In this document: positions 32,905 to 39,233 of the stretch, piece by piece
Layout: each line of letters begins with the position of its first letter
Numbering within the stretch: position 1 is the stretch's first letter
The notes under the pieces: generated by a model
What the model saw: the letters and a program-made list of their open reading frames with translations, nothing else
Databases searched by the model: none
Told to the model about the DNA's origin: nothing
DNA from: an uncultured Pelagibacteraceae bacterium
GTDB lineage: Bacteria; Pseudomonadota; Alphaproteobacteria; Pelagibacterales; Pelagibacteraceae
Direction of reading: 5' to 3'
Length of the DNA: 39,233 nucleotides
Assembly (NCBI GenBank): GCA_902527265.1
Contig: CABZNY010000010.1
Span: 1-39,233, forward strand
Program-made: the position numbers and the translations under genes

Positions 32905-34830
32905 ATGTTAACCCAAATAATAACCATACTTATATTTGTATCCATAATTGGATGCATTATGTACGGCAGAAGATTAATACAAACTGAGAAAGTTGATGCT
33001 GTATTTGGAAATCCTGAAAGAGCTAAAGGTGGAACCCATTGGGTTATAGTTGGAAGTGCTGCAATATTACTAGTATGGCTTTATTACTCTTGGGACATAG
33101 CAAAAGGTTTTTATCCAAAATCAGCAAATGAATTATGTCAAGTTGCTAAAATAAATGAATCACTGTTAGGATTAAAATATCAATTTCCAATAGAAGAACG
33201 TGAATTTAAAAGTACATCGATCATAAAGATTGAAAATAAAAATCTTCAAAAAATAACAGCTGAAATACAAAATTCTAAAGATCTTAGTAATCAACAAAAA
33301 ACAATTTTAGTTGGATATATAAATAAAACAAAAAAATTAATTCCTTTATTAACTAACGAGGATTTAATTGAAATGGATACTAAAATTAAAATAAGTGAAA
33401 TGACAAATGAGATTCAACAATTAAGTTCAAATTTTAAAAAAGAAGATTATCCATTTGAAACAGAAGTTGAAAAAAGTGAACGGTTAAAAGCAATATCTGA
33501 ACAAGGTAATTGGGGCATAACAACTGTTAGATCAGGAACTGGTACTATAGAAAACACTATTGAAGTTCCATTTGTTGCAGAAACCTCAAAAGGTTTAAAA
33601 TTTCAAGCTGCTGCAGAGGAACTAAAAAAAATTAATGATAAATTTTTTAAATTAAGAAATCATAATCCACAGTTCAAAAGTTCAATTAAAGAACTGAAAG
33701 ATGAAGTTAAAACATATAGAAAAAGTTTAGATGATAATGAGGAAATTGCCTCAGATTATGCCAAAAATATAGTCAAAATTGCAAGAAGAATTGAATTTGC
33801 AAGCATTTATCCGCCAAATGCATTAAATGAAATGCAAAAGGCGATTATTGAATTTGATGACCTTCAGGAAAAAGAACAAGCTGGTCTTAGATTAATTGAT
33901 ATTGTTTTATTTCCAGCTGGAACAATTGTTGCGAGTGGTCCAAGTTGCTCGGAACAAGGTTCTGGTAGATGGTTACCTAAACCGTCAGATACATTAAATA
34001 AATTCATTCTAATGTCTAATCCAAGTGTTGGATACAAAAATATACCTCTTCTCTGGATAGAAATGATTGATGTTAGTTCAATAGTTGGATTTATTTTACC
34101 AGATTGGATTGCTGATATTTTGCCAGGCGAATACCCTGTTCATACAAGCGAAGGGATAGTCAATGAAAACTTTAAAGGTAAAGTTTTAAAAGTTGTTACG
34201 GGTGATTTTAAACTATTCAAGATACCTGTTCCTTATGGTCATATATGGGATTCATTCTTAAGAGTATTTTTAGGATTAGTTTTTGGAATAATTATAGGGG
34301 TTCCATTAGGTTTGTTTATGGGTCTAAACCGATTTGCTAAAGGTTTCTTTGATCCTTTGATTGAATTATATAGACCAGTACCTCCACTTGCTTGGGCTCC
34401 TCTTATAATTTCAGTACTTGGAATTGATAATACTGGAAAAGTATTTTTGTTATTCATGGTTTCGCTATCAATTATGATTATTTCAGCAAGAGCTGGGGCA
34501 TCAGGAACACAATTATCTAAAATTCACGCTGCCCATTCTTTAGGTGCTTCTAAAAGACAAATACTAAGACATGTTATATTTCCAAATTCTTTACCTGAAA
34601 TATTGACTGGAATTAGAGTCGCTGTTGGAATGTGTTGGGGAACTTTGGTTGCTGCTGAATTTTTAGCTGGAACAACAGGTATTGGATTTGTTGAAAATGT
34701 TGCAAAAAAATATTTTCAATATGAAGTAATTTGGATAACAATTTTTATTATGGGAATGTTAGGATTATTATTTGATATAACTTTAAGAAAAATAATTGAT
34801 AGAACTATTCCTTGGCGAGGAAAGGGTTAA
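32905..34830 (+). CDS. tauC: Taurine-type ABC permease with a long N-terminal extension
   Basis: The C-terminal part, from about residue 445 to the end, is an ordinary BPD permease with VFLGLVFGIIIGVPLGLFMG, the EAA loop in AAHSLGASKRQILRHVIFPN and FLAGTTGIGF. Permeases of this class are typically near 250-280 residues, but this one has 641. The extra region begins with two hydrophobic spans (about 1-20 and 46-66), then some 330 mostly polar, lysine- and glutamate-rich residues with helical and coiled-coil character (for example LKELKDEVKTYRKSL-like segments), and a less polar part near 330-420. The extension is continuous with no stop or frameshift. I do not recognise it. Confidence 0.9.
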   Translation: MLTQIITILIFVSIIGCIMYGRRLIQTEKVDAVFGNPERAKGGTHWVIVGSAAILLVWLYYSWDIAKGFYPKSANELCQVAKINESLLGLKYQFPIEEREFKSTSIIKIENKNLQKITAEIQNSKDLSNQQKTILVGYINKTKKLIPLLTNEDLIEMDTKIKISEMTNEIQQLSSNFKKEDYPFETEVEKSERLKAISEQGNWGITTVRSGTGTIENTIEVPFVAETSKGLKFQAAAEELKKINDKFFKLRNHNPQFKSSIKELKDEVKTYRKSLDDNEEIASDYAKNIVKIARRIEFASIYPPNALNEMQKAIIEFDDLQEKEQAGLRLIDIVLFPAGTIVASGPSCSEQGSGRWLPKPSDTLNKFILMSNPSVGYKNIPLLWIEMIDVSSIVGFILPDWIADILPGEYPVHTSEGIVNENFKGKVLKVVTGDFKLFKIPVPYGHIWDSFLRVFLGLVFGIIIGVPLGLFMGLNRFAKGFFDPLIELYRPVPPLAWAPLIISVLGIDNTGKVFLLFMVSLSIMIISARAGASGTQLSKIHAAHSLGASKRQILRHVIFPNSLPEILTGIRVAVGMCWGTLVAAEFLAGTTGIGFVENVAKKYFQYEVIWITIFIMGMLGLLFDITLRKIIDRTIPWRGKG

Positions 34831-34841
34831 TACAATAATTA

Positions 34842-35990
34842 ATGATAAAAAAATTTAAGGTAAATGTTTCTAAAAAGACCTTAAATAATATCTACAAAAA
34901 AGTTAGGGAATTTCCATTTAATGACATCCAACAGATGAATGGATGGTTACATGGAACAAATCATGCCTATTTAAAAAAGATTTCTAAGTATTGGACATCA
35001 AAGTTTAATTGGAAGTTACAAGAAAAAAAAATCAATAAATTTAACAATTACATTACTAATGTAGATGGAATTAATATTCATTTTATTAAGCAAAATGGTA
35101 GTGGAAAAAAACCAAATCCATTGCTTATTCTTCATGGATGGCCTGGAAGTTTTGTTGAATTTTTACATATCGTGGAAAAACTAACTCATCCTGAAAAATT
35201 TGGAGGCAATAAGGAGGAAAGTTTTGACGTAATAATACCTTCTCTACCTGGATTTGGATTTTCTGGAAAGCCTAAAAAACCAATTGGTCCAAAAAAAATT
35301 GCAAAAATTATGAATAAATTAATGACTAAAAAATTAGGTTATATAAATTATTTTGCTCAGGGAGGAGACTGGGGTTCTGCTGTTTGTAATTGGCTAGGTC
35401 ATGATCATTATAATAATTGTAAAGCTATTCATGTAAATTGTTTAAATATGAGACATCCAAAAGGAGCAATAACTTCAAAAGAAAAAAAATGGGAACAAAG
35501 ATTTGCTAAAGAGCAAATTATGCAAGAGGGATATAGGACACAACAGGCAACCAAACCCCAGTCGTTAAGTTATGCAATGATAGATAGCCCTGTGGGTACT
35601 GCTGCATGGATATTAGAAAAATTTTATTCATGGTCAGACTTAAAAAAAGGTAATATTGAAAATGTTTACTCAAAGGATTTGTTAATAACTAATATTATGA
35701 TTTATATATTAACAAAAACTTTTAATTCTGCAGCTTGGATTTATTTTGGCAGAAGAGAAGAAGGTGGGAGACCTTTCCCAAAAAATTTTAAAAAAATTAG
35801 AATACCTACTGCAATTGCAGAATTTCCAAAAGAAATGTTGAGCTGGCCACCTAAATCATATGTAAAAAGAATTTTTAATGTTAAAAGATGGACAAAAATG
35901 AAAAAAGGTGGACACTTTGCAGCTCTTGAGGAGCCAGATTTATTAGTTAATGATATAAGGTCATTTTTTAATAAAGATTTAAATATTTAA
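34842..35990 (+). CDS. Epoxide-hydrolase-like alpha/beta hydrolase
   Basis: This 382-aa protein has the epoxide hydrolase N-terminal domain (FNWKLQEKKINKFNNYITNV, ending in the conserved W..QE and DGINIHF parts) and an alpha/beta hydrolase core. HGWPGSFVEF (98-107) forms the oxyanion hole, the nucleophile is D176 in QGGDWGSA, and GGHFAALEEPDLL holds the C-terminal catalytic histidine. The substrate is unknown. It starts 11 bases after tauC and is one base from the next gene, so it is apparently in the same operon as the transporter. A relation to sulfonate breakdown is not evident. Confidence 0.88.
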   Translation: MIKKFKVNVSKKTLNNIYKKVREFPFNDIQQMNGWLHGTNHAYLKKISKYWTSKFNWKLQEKKINKFNNYITNVDGINIHFIKQNGSGKKPNPLLILHGWPGSFVEFLHIVEKLTHPEKFGGNKEESFDVIIPSLPGFGFSGKPKKPIGPKKIAKIMNKLMTKKLGYINYFAQGGDWGSAVCNWLGHDHYNNCKAIHVNCLNMRHPKGAITSKEKKWEQRFAKEQIMQEGYRTQQATKPQSLSYAMIDSPVGTAAWILEKFYSWSDLKKGNIENVYSKDLLITNIMIYILTKTFNSAAWIYFGRREEGGRPFPKNFKKIRIPTAIAEFPKEMLSWPPKSYVKRIFNVKRWTKMKKGGHFAALEEPDLLVNDIRSFFNKDLNI

Positions 35991-35991
35991 G

Positions 35992-36996
35992 ATGGAAAAA
36001 AATAAACTTAAAAAGACTATAATTAAAATATTTTATAAGTTTAAACTTTCAAAAAAACACGCAGGTATTTGTGCTGATGCAATAATTAATGCTGAATTAG
36101 TAGGCGCTCCAACCCATGGATTATCTAGATTAAAAATGTATTGTGATCGGATCAAAAAAAAGCTTATCAATCCAAGACCTAAAATCAAACTAAAAAATGT
36201 TTCCCAATCTGTTACTCATATAAATGCTGATGACAGCATTGGTTTTGTTGCGGCAGATACAGCCATAAAAAAAGCCATAAAAAATGCTAAAAAAACAGGA
36301 ATAGGACTTGTGGCTGTTAAAAACAGTGGTCATTACGGCATGTCAGGATATTACGCTGAACAAGCTGTAAAAAAAAATATGATTGCCTTAGTATTTACTA
36401 ATGCACCCCCTGCTATTGCCCCACATGGAGCTATAAAATCTTTATTTGGCACAAACCCAATTTGCTTTGGATCGCCAACTGGTTCTAAAATTCCATTTAT
36501 ATTGGATACATCTGTCTCAATGATTAATAGAGGCAAAATAAGAGTTGCATCAAGATCTAATTCAAAAATACCTGAGGGTGTTGCTTTGGATAAATTTGGT
36601 AATCCAACAACAGATGCTAAAAAAGCTCTTGAGGGTGTTCAACTTCCTATAGCAGGATTTAGAGGATCAGGACTTGCGTGGATGGTCGATATATTAAGTG
36701 GTGTTTACACAGGAGGTAATCACGGTGGGAAAGTGAAAGATCCTTTTGATGATTTTTCAGGCCCTCAAAATATTGGTCATTTATTTATTGTGATGAAAGC
36801 AAACTTATTTCAACAAAATTATAAAAAAAGAATAAAAGAAAACATAAAAAGAATTAAAAAACTTCCTAAATTAAAAGGGCTTAATGAAATATTATATCCA
36901 GGAGAAAACAAATTAAGAAGATATAAAAAGAATTATAAGTCTGAAATTAAAATTCCGGATAACATAATGGAGGATATTCGTATTTTAATGAAATAG
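35992..36996 (+). CDS. Ldh2/ComC-type malate/lactate/sulfolactate dehydrogenase
   Basis: This 334-aa NAD(P)-dependent oxidoreductase belongs to the Ldh2/malate-dehydrogenase-2 family, unlike classical Rossmann LDHs. GAPTHGLSRLKMY is the conserved N-terminal element, VKNSGHYGMSGYYAEQA contains the catalytic histidine, and NAPPAIAPHGAIKSLFGTNP with PEGVALDKFGNPTTD is characteristic. The family includes ComC, the (R)-sulfolactate dehydrogenase, as well as enzymes for malate and ureidoglycolate. With suyAB in the window and tauBC in its operon, sulfolactate is an attractive but unproved substrate. Confidence 0.82.
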   Translation: MEKNKLKKTIIKIFYKFKLSKKHAGICADAIINAELVGAPTHGLSRLKMYCDRIKKKLINPRPKIKLKNVSQSVTHINADDSIGFVAADTAIKKAIKNAKKTGIGLVAVKNSGHYGMSGYYAEQAVKKNMIALVFTNAPPAIAPHGAIKSLFGTNPICFGSPTGSKIPFILDTSVSMINRGKIRVASRSNSKIPEGVALDKFGNPTTDAKKALEGVQLPIAGFRGSGLAWMVDILSGVYTGGNHGGKVKDPFDDFSGPQNIGHLFIVMKANLFQQNYKKRIKENIKRIKKLPKLKGLNEILYPGENKLRRYKKNYKSEIKIPDNIMEDIRILMK

Positions 36997-37005
36997 ATTA
37001 AATGA

Positions 37006-37341
37006 TTAGCCTGCTCGTCCTAAATAATTCACCATTATAACCCCAATTACAATTAAGCAAATACCAATTAGTCCATAAATATTAGGAACTTGATTATATT
37101 TTAATATCCCAAACAAAACTACACCTGCAACCGTTAATCCGCTGTAAGTTGAGTAACTAAATGCTACAGGTATCACTGACATTGCTTTTGCCAAAGAAAA
37201 CATTGTAACACTCATTAAAAGCAAACAAGCAATAGTTGGTGTCAGCTTTGTAAAACCATCTGAAATCTTTGCAAAACTGTTTGCAGCTATGCCTGTAGTA
37301 ATTCCTAAGGCTAAAATTAAATATCCTGCAAATGGTTTCAT
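37006..37341 (-). CDS. SMR-family four-span protein lacking the essential Glu
   Basis: This 111-aa inner-membrane protein has four spans and clear EmrE-type landmarks: KISDGFTKLTPT after span 1, AMSVIPVAFSYSTYSGLTVAG in span 3, given as AMSVIPVAFSYSTYSGL, and GLIGICLIVIGVIMVN in span 4. The proton- and drug-coupling glutamate of EmrE (E14) aligns with glycine 17 here (TTGIAAN), and tryptophan 63 with tyrosine. Drug/proton antiport is therefore unlikely in the standard way. ArnE/ArnF-like and other SMR-fold proteins also lack that residue. No partner SMR gene is adjacent. It is convergent with the dehydrogenase gene. Confidence 0.8.
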   Translation of the reverse strand: MKPFAGYLILALGITTGIAANSFAKISDGFTKLTPTIACLLLMSVTMFSLAKAMSVIPVAFSYSTYSGLTVAGVVLFGILKYNQVPNIYGLIGICLIVIGVIMVNYLGRAG

Positions 37342-37432
37342 ATCGTTATTATTTACTAATTATTATTTATTACAATAACTGATAATTGTTGAGAATGCCT
37401 AAATTTTTAGATTATTTATTTAATTATTAAAG

Positions 37433-37645
37433 CTAAATAGAAACAAAATATCCAAGTACTCCTAATCCAAAAAATAGTGACACGACAATAGCTTTATTTT
37501 TAAAATTATCTTTTTTTTCTTGTTTAATCATTTTGAGTTTAAGAGCATCAATATTTACTTTTTGAGGGGTATCAATATTTACGTCACCTGTTAATTGAGA
37601 AGAAATTTCAATATTAGATGCTCTTTTTAGGCTATTCAAACTCAT
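37433..37645 (-). CDS. Small tail-anchored hypothetical protein (70 aa)
   Basis: From the ATG at 37645 the product reads MSLNSLKRASNIEISSQLTG, then a polar, lysine-rich middle (DALKLKMIKQEKKDNFKNK) and one C-terminal span (AIVVSLFFGLGVLGYFVSI). An upstream in-frame start would add residues encoded by the repeat region and is less likely. No Shine-Dalgarno site is obvious. It is divergent from the regulator, with short repeats in between. I know no homologous family. Confidence 0.6.
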   Translation of the reverse strand: MSLNSLKRASNIEISSQLTGDVNIDTPQKVNIDALKLKMIKQEKKDNFKNKAIVVSLFFGLGVLGYFVSI

Positions 37646-37692
37646 ATAAATACTATTAAAACATATATAAGTTTTGATGCTATTTCCCAAGT

Positions 37693-37755
37693 GTCCGAAA
37701 TGGGTTATTAAAATTTTATTTGATGTCCAAAATGGGGTCAAAAGACTAAAATGGG
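37693..37755. repeat. Three short direct repeats, candidate operator
   Basis: GTCCGAAATGGG at 37693, GTCCAAAATGGG at 37725 and GACTAAAATGGG at 37744 share the consensus G(T/A)C(C/T)(A/G)AAATGGG. The first two are 32 bases apart, about three helical turns. A similar TCCAAAATGGA lies inside the regulator gene at 37956. They lie between two divergent genes, as expected for an operator, possibly for the neighbouring regulator. Confidence 0.5.
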
Positions 37756-38716
37756 TTTGCGGAAAATGATTAAAAACTCGTCACTATTAAGTGAAAACAA
37801 AATTCAAAAAGTTATTGTAGAAAATTTTGATGAAATAGCTCCTTTTTACTACAAGTTATTGTCTGAATGGACTAATTCATCCTATGAAACATTTCAAGAC
37901 ATAGATAAGTATTTAATAATTCTTTATCTTATAAATAAAGATTTTGATTATTATATCCAAAATGGACTTGTAGAAAGTTATGATACTTTTTTCTTATATG
38001 ATAAATCATTAGAACTAGACAGAATAAATATTATTGAAATATCAAAAAATTTAATTATTCCCAAGGAGAGTGCTAGAAGAAAAATTCTTCGCTTAGAAGA
38101 ATTTGGTGTACTAAAAAAAATTGGCAAAAAGATATATATCGATAGATCAGCTTTTAGACTGGTTCAACCTAAAAATACTCTTCAAAATTTAAGTGCATTA
38201 CTTTCAAAGATTGCTGAGTTATGTGAAAAAAATAATTTAATTAATCAATCTAAGCAATTTGATGAAATTTCAAATGAAATTAAAAATAATTTCACATATT
38301 GTTGGTATTTTTTTTTAGAGTTTATTTTTATTTTTACAAATAGATGGAAAAAACAAGTAGGAGATCTTGAAATATTTTCAGTTGGAATGGTTATAATGTG
38401 GTATTCACTTGTTACAAAATCTTATGAAGCTAATGGATGGAACTTTTCAAACTGGAAAAAGAATAAAATATTAGTTCCTGAAACTGGTGTGAATACCATG
38501 TCAATTTCAGAAATAACTCATATTCCAAGACCAACTGTTGTTAGAAAATTAAATTATTTGCTAAAAAATAAATATATAAGTGTTAATAAAAAAAAACTGT
38601 TTAATGTTAACATGCAAGACAAAACATTAACTGATACCATTAAACTGCAGGAGAAAAATGTACTCTCACTTTCTCATTTAATCTTTAAGATATTCGGGCA
38701 AATAAATATTAAGTAG
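37751..38716 (+). CDS. Predicted DNA-binding regulator with two winged-helix-like segments
   Basis: This 321-aa protein (316 aa if it starts at the second ATG, 37766) has two helix-turn-helix/winged stretches. The first is IIEISKNLIIPKESARRKIL followed by RLEEFGVLKKIGKKIYID. The second is SISEITHIPRPTVVRKLNYL followed by LKNKYISVNKKKLFNV. Between them is a region with an aromatic/hydrophobic stretch (CWYFFLEFIFIFTN) that may be a ligand or dimer domain. I cannot place it in a named family. The start region overlaps one of the repeats, which suggests autoregulation. GGA directly before the second ATG slightly favours it. Confidence 0.7.
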   Translation: MGLRKMIKNSSLLSENKIQKVIVENFDEIAPFYYKLLSEWTNSSYETFQDIDKYLIILYLINKDFDYYIQNGLVESYDTFFLYDKSLELDRINIIEISKNLIIPKESARRKILRLEEFGVLKKIGKKIYIDRSAFRLVQPKNTLQNLSALLSKIAELCEKNNLINQSKQFDEISNEIKNNFTYCWYFFLEFIFIFTNRWKKQVGDLEIFSVGMVIMWYSLVTKSYEANGWNFSNWKKNKILVPETGVNTMSISEITHIPRPTVVRKLNYLLKNKYISVNKKKLFNVNMQDKTLTDTIKLQEKNVLSLSHLIFKIFGQINIK

Positions 38717-39233
38717 ATCTTCTAAGTATAAAAATCATTATAAAGCCAGTTAAATACATAATCAAAGCATATGCTGCTGTTGGAATAATATAACTAATGT
38801 CACTAAATATTTGTGTAGCTACAAATATTGCTAATGTGCCATTTTGAAGTCCACATTCAATTGAAATGCATTTTCTTTGCTTTATGCCAGTGGCTAATAA
38901 CTTGGCTATGTAATATGCAAGCACCATCATGACAATATTAAGCACAAGAACAGCAAAACCCGCTTGTTTTAAGTAGTTGAATATATTCTCTCTTTCTTCA
39001 ATCCATATTGTTGCAAAAACAATTACAAATAAAACAGTTGTGATTTTCTCGATTATAGAAATATTTGTAGAAACAAAATTTTCTGCAAATTTTCTTATAA
39101 TCATTCCTAAAATAACAGGCACTGTAACAACTAGAGCCATTTTTAATGCAATACCAGTCATGGTGATATCAGAAGATATATCTTTAACTCCCAATAAATT
39201 TGCTGATTTAAAAATAATAAAAGGAACAGAAAT
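38709..39233 (-). CDS. BASS-family Na+-dependent symporter (5' end beyond window)
   Basis: This is the C-terminal part (about 174 residues) of a bile-acid:sodium symporter-type membrane protein. The first visible residues are ISVPFIIFKSANL. The frame is open to the right edge, so the gene starts outside. Spans include IALKMALVVTVPVILGM and FAVLVLNIVMMVLAYYIAK, and the family signature IECGLQNGTLAIFVATQIF is complete. The substrate may be an organic anion. Its 3' end overlaps the convergent regulator by eight bases. An internal TTG near 39194 is not a plausible start. Confidence 0.85.
   Translation of the reverse strand: MSVPFIIFKSANLLGVKDISSDITMTGIALKMALVVTVPVILGMIIRKFAENFVSTNISIIEKITTVLFVIVFATIWIEERENIFNYLKQAGFAVLVLNIVMMVLAYYIAKLLATGIKQRKCISIECGLQNGTLAIFVATQIFSDISYIIPTAAYALIMYLTGFIMIFILRRST

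Noticed and set aside
37646..37741. Longer 102-aa version of the tail-anchored protein
   Set aside because: The added N-terminus is encoded by the repeat-bearing intergenic DNA and looks non-coding.
1..39233. CRISPR arrays, insertion sequences, tRNA or rRNA genes, attachment sites
   Set aside because: No regularly spaced repeats, transposase or integrase frames, or RNA-gene signatures were seen on reading. Poly-A/T runs reflect base composition.

Overview
The window looks like a chromosomal segment of a marine SAR11-type alphaproteobacterium (Pelagibacterales). By eye the DNA is very A+T-rich and the genes are packed with overlaps or gaps of a few bases. The gene content also fits: AprMBA, taurine catabolism, an SSS transporter behind a TPP riboswitch (ThiV-like), DUF3553, and RecX/HU/RseP core genes. 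No transposase, phage gene, CRISPR array, tRNA or rRNA was seen. The assignment rests on gene content and style, not on a database search.

Left region (1-8089), organosulfur and sulfite block: xsc (sulfoacetaldehyde acetyltransferase, 3' end off the window) is divergent from suyAB (sulfolactate sulfo-lyase). Both enzymes release sulfite. Converging on suyB is a minus-strand block of aprM, aprB, aprA, an unrecognised 116-aa protein, a possible 48-aa membrane protein and a TauE/SafE exporter. Sulfite could therefore be oxidised to APS through a membrane-linked Apr complex or be exported.

Region 8186-13465 is a minus-strand run of overlapping genes: a MetC-like lyase, an MFS transporter, pabB, pabA, pabC and a HIT protein. 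Region 13541-17829 holds mixed housekeeping genes: a 27-aa very basic protein, mnmA, DUF3553-cysQ-small membrane protein, recX, an ABA4-like membrane protein, a rhodanese and a peroxiredoxin. Region 17886-24567 carries amtB, an HU gene, rseP, an RhlE-like DEAD-box helicase, and thiV behind a TPP riboswitch whose 3' end reaches the ribosome-binding site, then a secreted thioredoxin-like protein. Region 24594-28387 is the YbbP/YbbA-TesA arrangement, with divergent genes whose start codons overlap.

Right region (28384-36996) is the second organosulfur block: alanine dehydrogenase and an omega-amino-acid (probably taurine):pyruvate aminotransferase on the minus strand, divergent from tauA-(terminator)-tauB-tauC. 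TauC carries a region of nearly 400 residues before its permease domain. An epoxide-hydrolase-like protein and an Ldh2/ComC-type dehydrogenase follow in the same run. With xsc this makes a complete proposed route: taurine uptake, transamination to sulfoacetaldehyde with alanine recycled to pyruvate and ammonium, then cleavage to acetyl phosphate and sulfite. SuyAB, and possibly the ComC-like enzyme, would add sulfolactate.

The right edge (37006-39233) has an SMR-family protein lacking the family's essential glutamate, a small tail-anchored protein divergent from a regulator with two apparent winged-helix segments, three copies of a short repeat between those two, and the C-terminal part of a BASS-family sodium symporter. 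The least explained items are the TauC extension, the apr-linked 116-aa protein, the repeat-flanked regulator, and the 27-aa basic protein.
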